Shown: positions 59,834 through 64,000 of the stretch, one piece after another
Layout: every line of letters begins with the position of its first letter
How positions within the stretch are numbered: the stretch's first letter is position 1
NCBI RefSeq assembly: GCF_020193655.1
Contig: NZ_JADYVE010000007.1
Coordinates: 62,001 to 126,000, forward strand
DNA length: 64,000 bases
Direction of reading: 5' to 3'
Origin: Ensifer sp. IC3342
Lineage (GTDB): Bacteria; Pseudomonadota; Alphaproteobacteria; Rhizobiales; Rhizobiaceae
Made by a program: the position numbers and the translations under genes
The notes under the pieces: model-generated
What the model saw: only the letters and a program-made list of their open reading frames with translations
Told to the model about the DNA's origin: nothing
Databases searched by the model: none

Positions 59834-60655
59834 TCAGTAGCCGTCGATCTCGGCGCCGATGATGGCGATTGCCTGCTGATAGACGCTGGCTGCGTTCCAT
59901 CCCTGGATCGCAGCGTAATTGACTTCGCCGGGCTGATAGCCGCCGCCCGGCTGCCAACCATGGCCGCGCAGGAAGTTGGCCGTGGAGGCGAGTGCATCCG
60001 CCTTGGAGCGGACCATGTCGATATGGCCGTCGCCATCGCCGTCCACGCCAAATCTCAACACGTTGACCGGCAGGAACTGGGTCTGTCCGATTTCGCCATG
60101 GGCAGCACCCCGGGCGGCCGGACTCAGATCGCCGCGCTCGACGAGTTGGAGCGCGGCGTAGAGCTGGTTGGTGAAATAATCCGAACGCCGACAGTCATAG
60201 GCGAGCGTCGAGACGGCCGAGAGCGTATGTTCCTTGCCCATGAACGAGCCGAAGCCAGTCTCCATGCCCCAGATCGCGATCAGCGGCCCCGCCGGCACGC
60301 CGAAGCGCTGCTCGATGCTGTCGAAGAGCCTGGCGTTCTGTGCCCGCATCTTCTTGCCACGCGAGATAATCGTCTGTCCGCCGCGCTTCTGCATGAACTG
60401 GTCGAGCGAGAGCTTGAAGCTCTTCTGGCCGCGGTCGGCGCGGATCGTCGCCCTGTTATAGGCAACGCCGGAGAGCGCCTGGTCGATGACCGCGGGGCTG
60501 ATGCCGTTGCCGGCGGCTTGCTGTTTGAACTCGGCTACCCAGGCTTGAAAGCCGCTGGCGTCATTGCCGCATTGAGCCGCCGCCGCTGTCGCGGGAAGGA
60601 TCGCCGCTGAAAACAGGGCCGCAAGCCCCGCCACTACGCACTTTGCGCTGTGCAT
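59834..60655 (-). CDS. Lytic murein transglycosylase, MltB-like
   Basis: A 273-residue periplasmic protein. A signal peptide (HSAKCVVAGLAALFSAAILP, cleavage near AAAAQC) precedes a SLT_2/MltB domain with the catalytic glutamate in WGMETGFGSFMG, CRRSDYFTNQLYAALQLVER and HGEIGQTQFLP. DGDGDGHIDMV resembles a calcium-binding loop seen in the family. It cleaves peptidoglycan glycan strands. I chose the ATG at 60655. It is the second transglycosylase in the window after mltA. Confidence 0.93.
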   Translation of the reverse strand: MHSAKCVVAGLAALFSAAILPATAAAAQCGNDASGFQAWVAEFKQQAAGNGISPAVIDQALSGVAYNRATIRADRGQKSFKLSLDQFMQKRGGQTIISRGKKMRAQNARLFDSIEQRFGVPAGPLIAIWGMETGFGSFMGKEHTLSAVSTLAYDCRRSDYFTNQLYAALQLVERGDLSPAARGAAHGEIGQTQFLPVNVLRFGVDGDGDGHIDMVRSKADALASTANFLRGHGWQPGGGYQPGEVNYAAIQGWNAASVYQQAIAIIGAEIDGY

Positions 60656-60746
60656 GAAATACCCCGTCGTTGCCCGAACAATCACTTGTCTTCAAAAAAC
60701 GCCGGCTTCTGCCGGCCTATTACTGGTCCCGCGTTACGGGATGTCA

Positions 60747-60762
60747 TGTTTCACGTGAATCC
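60747..60762. promoter_or_regulatory. parS-like ParB-binding site 8
   Basis: TGTTTCACGTGAATCC is a 14 of 16 match, in the gap upstream of the MltB-like gene. It is the most distant site, about 31 kb from parB. Confidence 0.6.
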
Positions 60763-60790
60763 GCTCAACACCGGCGGAAGAACCAATGGT

Positions 60791-60828
60791 AAGCCCCGCG
60801 GGGTCCTTTGGCGGACCGGGCGGGGCTT
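60791..60828 (-). terminator. Hairpin terminator after asd
   Basis: Outer arms AAGCCCCG / CGGGGCTT enclose an inner GGGTCC / GGACC pairing. It lies just after the asd stop in the 197-bp gap before the MltB-like gene. The following T tract is short. Confidence 0.65.
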
Positions 60829-60852
60829 CAATTCAAACGCGAACGGGGCCGA

Positions 60853-61887
60853 TCAAGCGGCCTGCTTGCGTGGCTTGACCAGGCCGCGGTTGACGAGCAA
60901 CTCGGCGATCTGGATGGCGTTGAGAGCGGCGCCCTTGCGCAGGTTGTCGGAGACGACCCACATGTTGAGGCCGTTCTCGACCGTCGCGTCCTCGCGGATG
61001 CGCGAAATATAGGTCGCATCTTCGCCAGCGCATTCGTAAGGCGTCACGTAGCCGCCGTTTTCATGCTTGTCGACCACCAGGCAACCCGGCGCCTCGCGCA
61101 GGATCTCGCGTGCCTCGTCGGCGGTAATTTCGTTCTCAAATTCGATATTGACCGATTCCGAATGACCGATGAAGACGGGAACGCGCACGGCCGTGCAGGT
61201 CACCTTGATCTTCGGATCGAGCATCTTCTTGGTTTCCGCCAGAACCTTCCACTCTTCCTTGGTGTAGCCGTCTTCCATGAACACGTCGATGTGCGGGATG
61301 ACGTTGAAGGCGATGCGCTTGGTGAATTTCTTGCTCTCGATCGGATCGGCAACAAAGACGGCGCGGGTCTGGTTGAAGAGCTCGTCCATGCCATCCTTGC
61401 CGGCGCCGGAAACCGACTGATAGGTGGAAACGACGACACGCTTGATCGTGGCGCGGTCATGCAGCGGCTTCAGCGCGACGACGAGCTGGGCGGTCGAGCA
61501 ATTCGGATTGGCGATGATATTCTTCTTCGAGAAAAGCGTGATCGCATCGGGGTTTACTTCGGGGACGATCAGCGGAACGTCGGCGTCGTACCGCCAGGCG
61601 GAGGAATTGTCGATGACGACGCAGCCCTGCTGGCCGATCTTCGGCGAATACTTCTGCGAAACCGCGCCGCCGGCCGACATCAGGCAGATATCGGTGTCGG
61701 AGAAATCATAAGTTTCGAGGTTGGAGACTTTCAGCGTCTTGTCGCCATAGGAAACTTCGGTACCGACGGAGCGCGACGAGGCGAGCGCCACGACTTCATC
61801 GGCGGGAAAACCGCGTTCCGAAAGGATGTTCAGCATCTCCCGGCCGACATTGCCGGTGGCGCCTGCGACTGCAATCTTGAAACCCAT
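60853..61887 (-). CDS. asd: Aspartate-semialdehyde dehydrogenase
   Basis: A 344-residue NADPH enzyme that converts aspartyl phosphate to aspartate semialdehyde for lysine, threonine, methionine and diaminopimelate synthesis. The nucleotide motif is GATGNVGRE at residues 9-17, the catalytic Cys130 is in IANPNCSTAQL, and YQSVSGAGKDGM and GHSESVNIEFE are conserved. It stands alone, divergent from the transporter gene. Confidence 0.97.
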   Translation of the reverse strand: MGFKIAVAGATGNVGREMLNILSERGFPADEVVALASSRSVGTEVSYGDKTLKVSNLETYDFSDTDICLMSAGGAVSQKYSPKIGQQGCVVIDNSSAWRYDADVPLIVPEVNPDAITLFSKKNIIANPNCSTAQLVVALKPLHDRATIKRVVVSTYQSVSGAGKDGMDELFNQTRAVFVADPIESKKFTKRIAFNVIPHIDVFMEDGYTKEEWKVLAETKKMLDPKIKVTCTAVRVPVFIGHSESVNIEFENEITADEAREILREAPGCLVVDKHENGGYVTPYECAGEDATYISRIREDATVENGLNMWVVSDNLRKGAALNAIQIAELLVNRGLVKPRKQAA

Positions 61888-62443
61888 GATCTAAGCTCTC
61901 TTTCTGTCTCTCCTCGTCTGGTGGAGGGGGAAACCGCGCGGGAGGCCCGCTAGATTTCCTGTCCCCGGCCGTACCGGGGAGAGAGCGGAGGGCCAGAGAC
62001 GTCAGACGGTTTTCGTCGTCGTTTTGGCCGTTGTTTTGCTAGCGAGCGAGAAATGGCGAGCCTGCGCGGCGGCAAGTGCCGGCAAGATCAGCGCAGCAAT
62101 GGACGGACCGTTCGGTCGCATGGCGGTTTCCTCGTTCGCCGCTGCTCATACGCGGTTTTCGGCAAGAGTCAAGCCGGCGGCGCCTGTTGCGCGTCATTCG
62201 CTTTGCGGGTTTCGCCGAATGCCGACGGAAAGCGCTTCCGCACTTTTCCGTGATCCCGTCCCGGTGCCGCGCCCGATCGCCGCATTAGACGAAAGTCATA
62301 AGTCGAAAGCATCCCTGCCTCGGCTCACGCTTTTCTGACATCCTTTCATCAGGCGTACCCCGTCCGAAGACTTAAGGGAGGAAACCGGGTCAACGAAAGA
62401 ACGGGCGCTCGCAATGCCAATTTTTGAAGTGGAGGACATCAAA
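61888..62443. other. 556-bp intergenic region without a recognised gene
   Basis: It lies between the divergent asd and MFS genes. A palindrome (TCCCCGGCCGTACCGGGGA near 61960) is the only structure I see. Open frames around 62024-62338 have no family resemblance and are not called. Promoters for both flanking genes should be here, but I could not define them. Confidence 0.5.
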
Positions 62444-64000
62444 ATGGCGAATGTCGCAACAGCGGACGGCGTGAGAGCCGGTCCCATGACCGGCGAGGAG
62501 AAGAAGGTCATCTTCGCTTCGTCGCTCGGTACCGTCTTCGAATGGTACGATTTCTATCTTTACGGCTCGCTTGCCGTTTATATCGGTGCCACCTTCTTCA
62601 GTTCTTACCCCGAAACGACGCGAAACATCTTCGCGCTGCTCGCTTTTGCTGCCGGCTTTCTGGTGCGCCCGTTCGGCGCGCTCGTTTTCGGTCGTCTCGG
62701 TGACCTCGTCGGTCGCAAGTATACGTTCCTCGTCACGATTCTGATCATGGGTCTTTCGACCTTCCTCGTCGGTGTCCTGCCAGGCGCCGCCTCGATCGGT
62801 ATTGCCGCTCCGATCCTGCTGCTTGCCTTGCGTATGCTTCAGGGCCTCGCGCTCGGTGGCGAATACGGCGGTGCTGCGACCTACGTGGCCGAACATGCGC
62901 CGCATGGGCGTCGCGGCTATTTCACCTCGTGGATCCAAACCACCGCAACGCTTGGCCTGTTCCTGTCGCTGGTGGTCATCCTGCTCGTCCAGTTCCTCGT
63001 CGGCAAGGAAGCCTTCGCGGCCTGGGGCTGGCGTATTCCGTTCCTGGTTTCTGTTGCGCTTCTTGGTGTTTCCGTCTGGATCCGTCTGAAGATGAACGAA
63101 TCTCCGGCCTTCAAGCGGATGAAGGAAGAAGGCAAGGGCTCGAAGGCGCCGCTGTCGGAAGCCTTTGGCCAATGGAAGAATGCCAAGATCGCGCTTCTGG
63201 CACTTTTCGGTGCCGTGGTCGGCCAGGCCGTCGTCTGGTATTCCGGTCAGTTCTACGCACTGTTCTTCCTGACGGGCGTCCTCAAGGTCGACGGCCAATC
63301 GGCGAACCTGATGGTTGCCGCTTCGCTGCTCCTCGGCACTGGCTTCTTCGTTTTCTTCGGTTGGCTTTCCGACAAGATCGGCCGCAAGCCGATCATTATG
63401 GCCGGCCTGCTGCTCGCCATGCTCACCTACTTCCCGCTGTTCCAGGCGCTGACCTGGGCCGGCAACCCGGCGCTTGCCGAAGCGCAGGAAAGCGTACGCG
63501 CAACGGTGACCGCCGCGCCGGGCGACTGCAAGTTCCAGTTCAACCCGACCGGCACGGCGAAATTCACCACCTCGTGCGACATTGCGACCGCCTTCCTGAC
63601 CAAGAACTCCGTTCCTTATGACGTCGTGAGCACTGCGGCGGCGGGAACGCCGGCGACTGTCAAGATCGGCGAAACGACGATCACCAGCTACGATGCGGTT
63701 GCCGCCGGCGACAAGGCGAAGGCCGAGGATGCGGCCTTCAGCAAGCAGGTCAATATGGCGCTGCAGGCTTCCGGCTATCCGCTGGTGCGTGCAGCGGCGA
63801 AGGTTCCGGAGTCCAAACTCGACGCCTTCGTCGCGGCCAATCCGGAACTGGCGCTCGACGCGGCTGCTGTCCGCGCCGGCGAAAAGACCATGGTGCCGGC
63901 CGACAAGCTGGTTGCCGACAAGCTGCTGACGAAAGAAGAAGTTGGCGGCGCCACCGAAATGGCGGTCTATTCGATCGACAAGGGTGGTGCCTTCTCGATG
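62444..64000 (+). CDS. MHS-family MFS metabolite:proton symporter with large periplasmic insertion (3' end outside window)
   Basis: The first 519 residues are visible, from the ATG at 62444 after GGAGGA. The MHS signature is clear: SSLGTVFEWYDFYLYGSL, FGALVFGRLGDLVGRKYTF, GGEYGGAATYVAEHAPHGRR and a second half with GWLSDKIGRKPIIMAGLL. After about residue 340 the frame leaves the membrane pattern and runs at least ~170 residues of polar sequence (NPALAEAQESVRATVTAAPG, CKFQFNPTGTAKF) to the right edge. Two cysteines lie in it. Typical members have only a short loop here. Such transporters take up organic acids or osmolytes; substrate unknown. Confidence 0.87.
   Translation, partial: MANVATADGVRAGPMTGEEKKVIFASSLGTVFEWYDFYLYGSLAVYIGATFFSSYPETTRNIFALLAFAAGFLVRPFGALVFGRLGDLVGRKYTFLVTILIMGLSTFLVGVLPGAASIGIAAPILLLALRMLQGLALGGEYGGAATYVAEHAPHGRRGYFTSWIQTTATLGLFLSLVVILLVQFLVGKEAFAAWGWRIPFLVSVALLGVSVWIRLKMNESPAFKRMKEEGKGSKAPLSEAFGQWKNAKIALLALFGAVVGQAVVWYSGQFYALFFLTGVLKVDGQSANLMVAASLLLGTGFFVFFGWLSDKIGRKPIIMAGLLLAMLTYFPLFQALTWAGNPALAEAQESVRATVTAAPGDCKFQFNPTGTAKFTTSCDIATAFLTKNSVPYDVVSTAAAGTPATVKIGETTITSYDAVAAGDKAKAEDAAFSKQVNMALQASGYPLVRAAAKVPESKLDAFVAANPELALDAAAVRAGEKTMVPADKLVADKLLTKEEVGGATEMAVYSIDKGGAFSM

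Noticed and set aside
62024-62338. 104-residue open frame upstream of the MHS transporter
   Set aside because: No motif, arginine/alanine-rich, no plausible start signal; treated as intergenic.

Overview
The window reads as part of the chromosome of an alphaproteobacterium of the Rhizobiaceae, most likely Sinorhizobium/Ensifer. The evidence is high GC content, copies of the ~108-bp RIME1-type palindromic element known from rhizobia, further rhizobial mosaic repeats, and the gene orders ppsR-oriC-hemE-hemJ-rho-mnmE-mnmG-rsmG-parA-parB and holA-lptE-leuS. Species assignment is an inference. I found no rRNA, tRNA, CRISPR array, insertion sequence or prophage.

Layout. 1-9 kb: a catabolic block on the minus strand (sugar-binding protein, aldo/keto reductase, UxaA-type dehydratase, HpcH/HpaI aldolase, succinate-semialdehyde dehydrogenase, aromatic amino acid decarboxylase-like protein) with a divergent GntR regulator. 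A near-identical 22-bp motif precedes both the binding-protein gene and the dehydratase gene, so they probably form one regulon. 9-20 kb: housekeeping genes, mostly minus strand (gyrB, xre, smr, mltA, tim44-like, dnaQ, coaE, aroE, maf, ppsR), with fxsA, secB and a nitroreductase on plus. 20.35-20.76 kb: the probable chromosomal origin, with DnaA boxes and AT-rich DNA between divergent ppsR and hemE. 20.8-30 kb: plus-strand hemE, hemJ, rho, mnmE, mnmG, rsmG, parA, parB. 30-34 kb: minus-strand leuS-lptE-holA. 34.6-38 kb: yggS, then a small accessory segment (secreted beta-helix protein, family 2 glycosyltransferase, non-coding DNA). 38-44.5 kb: prpE, a LysR regulator divergent from a stand-alone ectoine-synthase homologue, trcR, acs. 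45-51 kb: sdhaf4-like gene, htpX, rsmB, heparinase-like gene, purH. 51-64 kb: an MFS exporter, large NAD-glutamate dehydrogenase, pdxY-like kinase, carbonic anhydrase, MltB-like transglycosylase, asd, and a truncated MHS-family transporter.

The unifying theme is the replication-origin region. Eight close matches to the alphaproteobacterial parS palindrome are scattered from 18.9 to 60.8 kb around parAB, seven of them to the right of the origin and two inside coding sequence. Genes near the origin are mostly oriented away from it. The main accessory features are the sugar-acid regulon, the tandem winged-helix regulator, the orphan EctC and the beta-helix/glycosyltransferase pair.
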